Notes under the pieces: model-generated
Seen by the model: the letters and a program-made list of their open reading frames with translations, nothing else
The model's database searches: none
What the model was told of the DNA's origin: nothing
NCBI GenBank assembly: GCA_029215795.1
Contig: JARDYH010000003.1
Span: 174,914,382 to 174,978,381, forward strand
Direction of reading: 5' to 3'
DNA: 64,000 nucleotides
From: Anniella stebbinsi
Lineage: Eukaryota; Chordata; Lepidosauria; Squamata; Anniellidae
In this document: in pieces, positions 1 to 11,250 of the stretch
Layout of the letters: the number at the start of each line of letters is the position of its first letter
How positions within the stretch are numbered: position 1 is the first letter of the stretch
Position numbers and translations under genes: made by a program

Positions 1-198
1 AACCAGAAATTGTTGGTTGTAACTATGTGCCTTGAATTGATTTTGTATCACTGTTGATAGGATAATGGGAAAGATTGCACTTTGCTGAGTATGGCGGTGC
101 TTTAAATAAATTATCTGTACACGTTCCAGCATTGTATTAGACTAATATACCAATGCTGACTTAATGTGTAAACTACCGAGATGTTCTTCAGAGTTTTA

Positions 199-319
199 GG
201 GCACAATCCTATGTATGTTAAGACTGTGGGGGGGAAACCCTACTACTCACAGCATCCCCCAGCCAGCATAGCTGAGAGTTGTAGGACTTTTTCTTTCTAA
301 ACATGCATAGGATTGTGCC
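199..319. mobile_element. Palindromic repeat, 'GGCACAATCCTATG' family
   Basis: GGGCACAATCCTATG at the left pairs with CATAGGATTGTGCC at the right; internal arms ACTACTCACAGC and GCTGAGAGTTGTAGGA. Confidence 0.65.
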
Positions 320-1413
320 TTTATTTATTTATTTATTCATTCATTCATTCATTTTTATTTATTACATTTCTATACTGCCCATTAGCCAAAGCTTTCTGGA
401 CAGTTTACAAAACAAGAGTTAGTAGAAGAGTTAGTCAGCGTTTCAGAAATACATGTGGCTGGAGGCAGGAGAATTAAAATAAAATTGCATAGGTCAAAGG
501 AGAAAACATATACTAAGAGGAATGGACCAATGTGTTATTTCACTTGCCTTTAGGTATTTATAGAATGGCATTTTTTACTGGTTACTTATATTTTTGTAGA
601 CAAGAAATGTTTACAAGTGTCATTGAACTAACCAAATGGAAAGCCCTTTATATGTCACCCTGAGCTCCTTGAAAAAAAGACAGCATATAAATATATTAAC
701 CTAAATCAACCAAGGGTTAGATAGGATGCACTGAGATTAGATTCTACTTTTGTATAAACTACATTACTATACACTCTTCAAGATTGTACAGATAGCTGTT
801 TATACATCACCAATACTGGGAGAAATTATTTGGTAGGGAGACAATGATTAAGGCTTTTGCTTGTGTTGTCCTGTTCATATACTGGATAAAATGTGTTCTC
901 CCCACTGTATCATTTATTGAAAAATATTAGCTTTTGCAGTGAACCATGGCAAAACAAAAGAACCAGTTTTCATCATTCTATATGCCCTCATGAATGTGGA
1001 TCATGGTGTGGTTGGGTATTCTGGGAATGAGGAACATGCTTTGGGAGGTGTGGGTGTGAATGAAGCTGCAGACGTGCCTTGACAAGTATCCATGTCATAA
1101 TAATAGCCCATGTAGCTTAAGTTGGCACTTGTTTATGTATATGCCACAGTGAATGTCTGAAACTTAGTAAATGTCGACATTTCCATGTGACTGCTGATAA
1201 TAGCTTTATTTATTTATCTTTAAGGTTTGGATACTGCCCTGCCCTTCAATATGTAATTATCAGGGTGGTTTCCAAAAGTTAAAATAAAGTTTTTTAAAAA
1301 CCCAGTGAAACACCAGTAAAATCATAAAAACTATCGGGATAAAAGCAGCAGTAAAATTCCATAATAAAAATTATTTCAGAAGGTTTAAAGTCCCGGGAAA
1401 AAATCCTTCAGTC

Positions 1414-1494
1414 TGCAATCCTATACACACTTATCTGGAGTAACTCCCACTAAACCCAGTAGAATTTACTTGTGAGTAGCTATATAGGATTGCA
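1414..1494. mobile_element. Palindromic repeat, 'TGCAATCCTATA' family
   Basis: TGCAATCCTATA at 1414 and its exact reverse complement TATAGGATTGCA at 1483-1494. Similar termini to 199-319. Confidence 0.6.
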
Positions 1495-1911
1495 TTGTTA
1501 GATGATAAAAGCCCAAGGAAAATATTTTATCTTATTGTTTATATCTTGCTTTCCTTTAGCAATTTCCGAGCAGCGTAAATGGGGCTTTCTTGGGTTCCAT
1601 CCAGTCTCCTCTTGTTTTCCTCTTCTCTGCATCTCAACCCCCCTCCTCAAACGTTCTCAGGATGGTCCCTCAGAGCAGATATTGGGTGTATGTGTATGTG
1701 TGGGAAGTCTGTTGTGCCACAGAGTTTATTCTCTTGGCAGACAGACACCATTGAACTTTATCTCTTGTCATCTCCCATAAAGCCACTGACCAGGGTGAGG
1801 CCTCCTTAGCATTAATAATGTAATTGAATCATGTATTCTCAGACAATTCTATGAACTTCTTTAAATTAGAAGGGTCTCCACTTTAAACTTCTTACTGTTT
1901 TCCCTTTGTAG

Positions 1912-2038
1912 ATGGCTGCTATATGAAGAACCAGGTTTCCAGGGAATCCCTTTAATGTTGGAACCTGGAGAATATCCTAATCTATCCTTCTGGGAAAAGA
2001 AAGAAGCTTATATTAGGTCTATGAGGCCATTGAAAATG
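1912..2038 (+). CDS. CRYBG1: CRYBG1 exon, crystallin motif 'WLLYEEPGFQG'
   Basis: Acceptor AG at 1910-1911, donor GT at 2039. The first base completes a codon from the upstream exon outside the window; 42 codons follow, ending 'SMRPLKM'. W/Y-rich start and PGFQG turn are the Greek-key signature. First CRYBG1 exon in the window. Confidence 0.93.
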
Positions 2039-5000
2039 GTGAGATAATGATATATTGTGAAGCCTGATAGGATAGCTGTCACTTCCTAGTGCTCTGTAAA
2101 ACTTTTTTGAGATTCAAAATAGCCCAAGGCAATTTGTAAAGTTAAAATATGGTTGAATCTAAATGAATTCTTCTGTTGAAGGAGGACAACCTTTGGATGC
2201 AACCTATACATTTTAGTATACTTCCATTTTGACCTATTACTATTAATTGTAGTATTTAATTTAATGTGAAATTCTATCTCCACTAAATTAAAAAAATAAG
2301 ATTTAAATTTATTCAACATTTTATATTTGGGACTTTAGGAACTGAAGAATAGCTCTTGAATCATGCTGTTGGCTTCTTTAACAAAACCAAAGTTTTCCAA
2401 TATTTTTTTTCCCTCCTATTTTTGTAGGGTGGTCGCAAAGTTGAATATCCTGAGAGCCCAAAGGTGAACAGATTTATATATAACTTTCCTTTATAATGAT
2501 TGTGAAACATGATAACCCTATATTTATGTATAATAATGCAGTTGTGAATATTGCTCTCTTTCAGATGAGCTTCTGCTAATGTACAGACAATGCTTATTGC
2601 TGACCACATATTTTACATTTGTATTTATACTGCTGACCACCCTTTATATTTCTAACCTGCCAAATATGGCTCTTTGGAGTCCTGCAGATGGCTATTTTAA
2701 GATAAAGTTGTTCTATAATACACAAACGTCTAAACTTATTTTACAAATACACATTAAAGCAAAAGCATAACTTATATTATTTGAAATATGTGCTTTATTA
2801 GAAAAGCAATAATTCTCTGTAATGCAGTGTTGAGCAAAATTATTTTAAATCTGTATCCTTTCTTGTACCTTTATATAATTAGTTAGTTGTGATATCATAA
2901 CATTTTCACGGAACTTATATTCCCATTCATATACTTTAGATATTATTGAGTTTCCAGTATCTTGTATAACATATTTGTGCTACAACAACTAAGTATGGTA
3001 TCAGCTCTTGGCATGCCAAGGCTATATTCTTTGTAAAGGTCTATTAAAAAAACAACAGAACGTTTTAATGTTATCTTTTCAGTGTGCATATTCAGTAATA
3101 AAAAAACCTGCTGGTTTAAGACAGAATTAAGGCTATCTCAAGTTGGCTCAAGCTACACAAAACCAGAAATTGGAAGCTAAAGCTGATGCCTTAATTGACA
3201 TGCTCCATGATCAGTAATGATATTGTGCAATGTCACAAATTCCGCTTGCTTACAAATTGCATACAGGACCAGTGGGCTGTCTATATGCGGGGACCCCGCG
3301 GTGGTTGTGAATCTGCGCTGCGCCAGTTATATGAAGCAGCCACACCTTTGCAGTCACCATGGGACTTTCCCACAAAGCTGCACATTGAAAAAGTTGGGGA
3401 CTTACACCCACTTTTTCATTGGGAGCGAGGTCAATACAGCTCTCCCGCTGTCTGACATCACTTCAGGGCCAGTCCGGGGGGCAGTTCTGGTGGAAGGCAA
3501 CTGGTGATTGGTTGCCTTCCACCAGGAAGAGGGCGGGGTGGCTCTGGTACCCAGATGACTGCCGGAAACCTTGTGCTCCCTCCTTAGCGTCAAGATTACC
3601 CAGCACCACCCTGGGTGAGTAAAACTGCAGGGTTTTGGAGGGAGGTGGTGGCAACTCGGTCCCATGAAGATGGGGTCCAGGACAATTTGGGGCATCTTTG
3701 CTGGTCCCAGATACAACTGAATTTGGGCCTGAAAGACTAAGGAAAAGTGTAGTTGCATGGAGGGTAAGCTGTAAGCAAGTGCAATTTGTGACATTGCATA
3801 AGATCAGCACTGATCACAGGGCACATCAATTAAGGCATGAGCCTAAACTTCCAATTTCTTGGCTTTAAACTTGAACCAAAATGAAATAGCCTTAACTTTG
3901 GTCTTAAACTGGCAGGGTTTTTTGACCATTCAATTTCCCTGGTTTTTGCAAATGAAATTTCTCCCCAAGATATTTAAATCTACTTTCTTGCAAGTCAGCC
4001 TATATGATACATGGGATTATAAATACTGAACTGATGGTAATCATGATTTCATTTCAAGGTGCACACTTTTTTTTTAGGTATACACCTCAAACAAATGATA
4101 AATAACCATAAGTACTAATTAGAACAGATCAAAAGCTTAAGTGTAGGGTAATACTTTTTTAGAGAGCAAAAGTCACACTCTATGGAACCAGCTGCTGAGA
4201 TACTCAAAAGGCTTCTTTGTGCTTATAATAAAAAAGGGAGGGTCTAGAGCTGTTTAGAATCCGTGAGAGTGATTCTCTCAGCCTTCAAAATGTTATCACT
4301 CTTATCTCAGTTGACAATTTCCTCTTACTCCTCCCCAACTGTTGGAAAGCATGTGTAAAGTTCTATAGCCATTTTCACCCTCCTTTTTAAGCTGTGCAAT
4401 TCATGACTTTGCTGCCAAGTAATGTATTCAAATTAGCTTTTGGTGACCTAAAAGAATAGCTGGGGTGGGAAGTCACCGGTTCAAATGTCACTTCAACCAT
4501 GAATGCATTGGGTTGCTTTTACACAAGCTGCTGCAGTTTCTTCAGCCCCCACAATCTCTGGATGGTGTTGATACAGGCTTATCTTATAGGTCTGTCCTAA
4601 GAAGTAGGGATGCAATGTATGTGAAAGCATTTTGAGCCACACAGAAAAGCACAAGATTATGTATTCACCATACCTCTGTTTTGCTAAAGGTCATCATTTA
4701 TGAAAAGCCGTTCTTTGAAGGGAAACATGTAGAACTTGATTCAGCATTAGTTTCTCTTGCTGAAGAAGGAAATGAAAAAGAAGAATCCACAGAATCTGAA
4801 AATGATCTGCTCACATCAATAGGATCCTTAAAAGTCAAGGGAGGAGTGTAAGTATAAGGAGGGGAAACTGGCATTTCACCACACTAGAACTGACTTTAGT
4901 GTGGTGACTATGGGCTAGTTCGCTAGTTCGCATGATCAAACTTAAGCTACAGTGAGTTGTAGCATGTGTCAGGAGCCATTTTGAATATTCAAGCTGCAGC

Positions 5001-8000
5001 TTGTCATGTCATCCAAACCCGAAGTTGTTTAACCCTCAAGTAACCTTTGCTTAAGCACATGCTTAAATCTCTCCCATTGAAAGTGTCCCTTATTTCATTT
5101 GGAATTTTAGGACTATTTGTTTTAATTTTCATTTCTGGTCTTTAATTTTTATTTTTGTTTCTGCCGTTAATGCATTAAGATTGTATGTTTTGTTCATATG
5201 TTATCATAGCAGTCAGTTTTGATTTTGAGTTGTTGTTGTTTTAACATTTTGTTTACTGTTTGTAGTTGGGTTGCTTATGAGAAGCCAGAGTTTGCAGGGC
5301 ATCAGTATTTGCTGGAAGAAGGAGAATATCAGGAATGGATGGACTGGGATGGTTATGATGAGCAAGTGCAATCACTGAGGCCTGTTCTAGGGGTAAGTTT
5401 AAGAATATGTAATATAAGTGAAGACCTAGAAGAACATACAGTACTTTTGTTCGTTTGTTGTTGTTATATTTCATGGTCTGGCTGTATGTGTGAATCCCCC
5501 AAATTTCACATAGTGGAAAGAGAAGAGGAGGGACAGAACAAAGAGGAATAGTGCTTTTTTCTCTTTTAACCTCCCTCATGTCTTCCCACCCACGTGTCCT
5601 TCCCAGTCCACTTAAAAAGAACCACATGTGGAAGCAGGCTCTGTGTGTGTACATTTCTGGATCATGAGCAGCGGGTAGAAATTGGATGTACAGGAGCATT
5701 CGATGATTTTTGTGTGCATATGGGGAAGAGTAATTAGACTGAGAAGGCACTTTCTAATGCCAACTACCCCCTTCTGTGATCCTATAAATTGTGAGAGCAT
5801 TTCCCAGGGGAAAGGGAAGAACCCTGGCTGGGGAGAAATGCATACCTACTCACTGCTCTCTTCTGTGGGCAAGGGGTCTGGGGGAACTAGAGGTGTTTTT
5901 TTTAAGCCCAGCTCCTTCCTCCCCCCCCCCCCCCAGATTTCCCTGCATAGTCAGGGCAGAGCTGGCATCAAGGGCTGGGCACCTGCCGTGAGCCCACGCC
6001 TGAGCAGGGGCCCGCTGACAAGAGCCCCCTGGAGTTGCTCCTTTTCTTGAGCATTGCAACCTGCTTGTCCCTCTGCCTCTCACTCTGGCCCAGACAACAG
6101 TGGTATTAAGAAGTAAGAGCCATGGATACCCCAGTCAGCCTGCTTGCTCCCTGGCTCTCTGCTTGCCAAGTAGTAGCAATGGTGAGAAAGGGGTGAGGAG
6201 CAACAGCAGCTGGTGACAATGGTAGCAGGAAAGTAGACTCACTGAGGGAAGAGCCCATTCAGGTTCTCTTGCTCAAGGGCACTCAAAAACCTGGCACTGG
6301 CACTGGCCTTAATGGTGAAATAAGAATAATATAATAATATTCATAACCATAATCACAAGAAAGAAGAGGTTCTACCATCTGACTTGTCCCACAGTTCTGA
6401 TCTGCATAGCACAATGTTATGCACAATGCTATATAAGGAAGTGTCTCTAAATTTTCATCATGAAGAGCCCAGACAAGGGCCAGCATCAAGGTTAGGTATA
6501 GTTAGGCATCTGCTCACAACCCACAAACCGGAAGGGGTCCACTGACAAGAGCCCCCTGGAGTTACTCCTCCTCCTTCACCATGGCAGCATGCTTGTTCAC
6601 CTGCCTCTCACTCTGACCCAGACAACAGTGGTGGTGAGAAGGAGGAGCAGGAGATGCCACAGCCCGCTTGTTCACTGGCTATCAAGCAAGCAAGTGGTAG
6701 CAACGATGAGAATTTTTTGGTCAAACGAAACAGGAAGTGTGTCCCAACCGTGAACAATTTGTGACAATGGCAGTGAAAAGGTGGCTCGGATTTGTTCAGT
6801 CCCCCTCTACACTGTTTCCTCCCCAGCATATCTGCATACAAGGAAACCAATTTATGGATTGGAGGAATAATATTTTCAGACTGCAGAGTCAGTTACATTG
6901 ATCATGTTGAGACAACACACTACACCACGGTGGTTAAGCATTTTGAGCTAAACATTATGGCTCAGCGTGCTGTGTGAACTAACCATTTGCTACAAAGGGG
7001 TTAGCGGCCTAACCACAGTTCAGCGTGGTCATCTGAACAGGACAGTGTATTTGTTGTGCCATGATAGTTTTCTTTTCATTTTTCTTTCCACAGAGTTTGA
7101 TGCAGCCTCACATGATAATGTACACTGAAAAAGACTTTGGGGCGAAAGGTTCCAACATAAACGTGTTAGGAATTATTTCCAATTTGAAGGATACAGGCTA
7201 TGGACTAAGGACACAATCCATAAATGTTTTAAGTGGAGTGTAAGTCAGACTTCAAGCTTCGTTTTCATGATTAGTGGTGAATTTTAACATATATAAATAA
7301 ATGCAAAGGCATGAAGCATTAAACAGTTATTTGGAATGACGTCACAATTTGTATTTCTGATCTGATTTGAGTCAGAACTGTCCCCTATGGATAGGAATTA
7401 AGTTGTTTTTAAAAATATGTGATGTTCCTTGGGTGAATGTGTTAATTTTTAAGATGGTTATGGAGATAAGAGCAAATTAAATTAGGATATCCTTTATTTT
7501 TTGTGACTACTTTGTGATAAGTGATTTGATATTTCCAACCTTATTTCCAAAGCTTTAAATCCAGATTTTGGGTGAAATCACCTCTAATGATATGGCATCC
7601 ACTGGCAGAGAGCAAATTCCCCTTGCCCCTGTGCTCCTTAAATCCTCTTCTGAATGCTAGGGGACAGTTTGGAGAAGATTTTTGGGGGTACTGGGAGGCT
7701 GCAGAAAGGGGAGATGTTGGATGAAGCCCTTTGTTAATGAAATTATCACATATCTTGGGAGCACGGAGTTGATCACAATTCAGATTCATTGGTGCTGTTA
7801 GAGAGAATGTTCAAGTTGAAATTTGGCTGCCTTTCATAGCAGTGTGTTCCAAATATAAAGAGGTGTTAATTAGCAGATCGCAATAGATATCATTTGAGTT
7901 ACATACAAGACAGCAGGAAAATGGAAAGCCAGCATTACCCATTCTTGGGCAAGACAAGAAGAGTATGTGACCAAGGGGCTTTCTTGACATCTTCTTTGCC

Positions 8001-10629
8001 CCAGGGTGGCTCCGAATCCGCGCTGCATCAGTTAAATGATGCAGCTGCAGATTCAAAGCCACCCCGGGGCAAAGAGGTGAAGATGCGTGCCTGAAAAGTT
8101 GGAGACTTAACCTAACTTTTCCAGAGTGAGGTCAGCCTGGCTCTTCTGCCAGTCTGTCCTTGTTTGGAGCCACTCTGGGGGCGTTCCCGGGCTGGAAGCC
8201 GGGGGAGGGGGCAGGCATGGTGAGCCTAATGGACGCCAAAAAGGCCGTGCTACCTCCCCTCATTAGGACAAGTTGCTGCCACTGCGCACCAGTGAGAGCG
8301 TGGGACTTGACGACAGAATGGTGGCAACTCAGCATTGTGAAGACAGCCCCCAAATCAGTGCACAAAAGAAGGTATCGATTTTAAAAAGATGGTATAGCTT
8401 CAGTTGTACATGGAGAACAGGTCTATCATTCGGAATGTACACATCTGTTGTGCTGGCTCTGGCTACAGGCTGTCTATGGAAAGAAAATTATTGTTGCTGG
8501 TGTTGCTTGTCTGACCTTCACCTTGTCTACCGTGATGTCTCATCTTCTGTTCAGCCCATGGTATCAAGTCCTGAGCCATATAAGGTCTTTCTCTTTCTGT
8601 GTAATCCTGTAGAATGCTGAGGTGACACATTGGATGTATAACTTCCTTGTACAGATTTAAACCATATACTGGAGGTTAATAATTATTTTGACTATTACTT
8701 TCTTACTATTTATACTTTATTTCATTCACAGAGTGATTGCTAAGTTTCCTTTTAATTTTTGATATATTGCAGCGTCCCCAAATCTGGTCCTTTCTAGCAT
8801 GCTGGACTGGAATCCCCATAATTCCCAGCCTGCATGACCAACCCATCTGGAGGGCACCAGGTTGGGAAGATGATATATTGCTTATCTACAGCAGAGGCCC
8901 TGAGATTCAGTGAACTGATATGCTACAGAGGGCCTTTCCAACTCCTAAAAGGCACTTGGGCCAGTCCCTGCTGGCTTTCTGCCACTTCCATAGAACCATT
9001 TGACTTGGGGATGAGGGTAGAATACTAAATAACTAAGAACCTGGCTATTTTGCCAGCTTCTATGGTATTTTGATAACAGTCTTTTAAGCTGGGATTTGTT
9101 AGCCATCTTGGGAGTATTTATAATTATGTTGTAAACAAGTTAGTATAGGGTTAGAGCATATACAGAAGATGTAGTTAAACTATAGAATTTGTTTCAACAA
9201 GATGTACAGATGACCACCAATTTAGAAGGCTTACAAATGAGATTAGACAAATTCATGGAGAAGATAGCTATTAATGGCTACTAGTCATTATGTCTGTATA
9301 TTACCTCCAGTTACCAGAGGCAGTGTTCCTCTTAATACCAGTTGCTGGAGAACATGAGCAAGAGGGTCTTATTGCATTCCCATCCTGTTTGTGTGGCCTT
9401 TCCACAGGCACCTGGTTGGCCACTGTGACACCAGAATGCTGGACTAGATAGGTCTTTGGTCTGATCCAAGATGGCTCTTCTTGGGGGTTTCGAGAACATC
9501 GCTTTGCCTCTCATTCTCTCAAAACCCCGGGACATCGCAGCTGCGGGGTGGGAGCAGCAAATCTCCATGGCAGGAGGGAGCACGGGCTTTTCGGGCAGTG
9601 CCGGCGGCCATTCAGCTCATTGAGCCTGTCCTCTGCTCAACCTTCCCGTATGTCCCCCTGACCTATTGTGGGCCTCGATCCAACCACGGGACACCTCCAG
9701 CCTCAATGCAAAGTGAGGTCACCACCAATAGACAGAGCAAAGAAGGTGGTGACCTCAGAGTAAAGATAAAAGTTATGGTAAGCCAGCAACTTTTTAAAAG
9801 CGCAGTTCTGGGGGGGGGGGAGAAGCTCATGGTGGCTGTGAGTTGGCAGCTGCATCATTGAAACAATTCAACGCCACTGCACAGCCACCACAGGGTATAC
9901 AGGGCATATAGACAAGCCCTACCTGTTCTTAAGAAACATGTAGCAGGGTGATCTCAGTGTGGTGTAGTGGCTAGAGTGTTGGACTGGGAGTTGGGAGACC
10001 TGGGTTCTACTTCCCACTCAGTAACAGAAGCCCACTGGGTGACTTTTGGCCAGTCACAGACTCTCAGCCCAACCTACATCACAGGGTTGTTGTGAGGATA
10101 AAATGGGGAGGAGGAGGATTATGTATGCTGCCTTGTGTTCCTTGGAGGAAAAAAAGAGGGATATAAATGCAACAAATACATAATACAGTGAGCTGTTACT
10201 TCTGTGGTAAAACATAGCTTGTGGTTGAAGGTAGAGTATTTACAGTGGCAGTCACTTTATTCTGGAACTTGTTCTGCAGCTTGGGTTTCCCTACTTTTTA
10301 TATGTTTTACCATGTGGTTCTACTTGCATGGCATATCTTCCTGGACTCTTGACAACTAGTTATTAGAATGCGGGTGGGCAAGATGTGAAAAAAGGTATTT
10401 GATATCAAGGGACTTTGTGAGAACTCCAGTGTGGGTTTTCATGAAATGTTACTGTGATTTGAGGACTGAGCTATTCCAAATCCTGCATTTCCCCCCTTCT
10501 GCTAGCAATATGCAAACTATTAAAAGTTCTGCAGTCTAATAACGATGAAAATTAGCATTTTAGAAGAGATAAGGAATCTCTGATGGCAAGAAATAGAATT
10601 TATTTAAAATGTGCATAGAAATAATCAGT

Positions 10630-10685
<56 letters not shown>

Positions 10686-11214
10686 TCACACACTTTCTCT
10701 CTACGCAGTATTCCAAGCCCTCTGCTTACATTTGTCCACTGCTTCATAAACCATGGTTTATGAAGCTGGGGATATGAATTCTTCCTCTCATGCATCAGGT
10801 TCAGTGCAGAGCTCCTGGCTCGCATTAAGCCATTCTTCGTTACTGCTAGACTGGAGAAGGTTCATAGTTCAGTGGTAGAGCACCTCCTTTGCTTGCAGAA
10901 GGGCCCAGATGCAATTCCTGCCATCTCCGGGTAGGGCTGGGAAAACTCGTCCCTGAAATCCTGGGGAGTCGCTGCCAGTCAGTGTCAACAATACAGGGCT
11001 AGGTGGACCAATGGCCTGACTCAGTATCAGGCAGCTTCTTATGTTGCTATGATCTGTGGTTTAATGTTGGTTAACAAGTCTATGAGGGGAAAGGGTGAGT
11101 ATGCAACCATATTGTTTGGCCCTGGGTTCATCAGAACAGATGTCTGAACCAAACTAGTGCCTTTTGCAGGGGCTGAGGAATTTCAGTTCTTTGTTCCCAT
11201 TGCATTTTATATAG

Positions 11215-11250
<36 letters not shown>

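Larger units (their letters stand above)
1..1911 (+). other. CRYBG1: CRYBG1 intron (5' part outside window)
   Basis: Non-coding and AT-rich. It holds two short palindromic repeats (199-319 and 1414-1494) and two 'TTTATTTATT'-initiated 3'-end type repeats (about 312-425 and 1203-1300). ORFs near 1502-1809 show no coding features. Confidence 0.85.
5393..7093 (+). other. CRYBG1: CRYBG1 intron with duplicated repeat segment
   Basis: Contains a 14-C run (5921-5934), two direct divergent copies of a roughly 310-bp segment (about 5956-6260 and 6475-6792), and a DNA-element-like stretch at 6890-7045 rich in 'GGTTAG/CTAACC' words. Confidence 0.85.

Noticed and set aside
3402..3794. 130-codon minus-strand ORF
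   Set aside because: It lies in the core of the foldback element (3101-3923), resembles no transposase, and overlaps ORFs on the other strand, as expected from GC-rich repeat DNA.
4801..4830. NDLLTS in CRYBG1 looked like a calcium-binding N/D-N/D-x-x-S/T-S motif
   Set aside because: The structurally conserved serine is the one in the following 'GSLKV', three residues later, so the match is out of register.
5253..5750. 165-codon minus-strand ORF
   Set aside because: It is antisense to the CRYBG1 exon at 5266-5392 and runs into intron DNA; no protein features.
9481..9861. 126-codon plus-strand ORF in a CpG-rich block
   Set aside because: Low-complexity and repeat-like DNA next to a CR1-like fragment; no start context, homology or splice evidence.
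10858..10930. Possible functional tRNA gene
   Set aside because: A- and B-box-like words are present, but there is no foldable cloverleaf or anticodon arm, and a SINE body follows. Same for 9957-10030.
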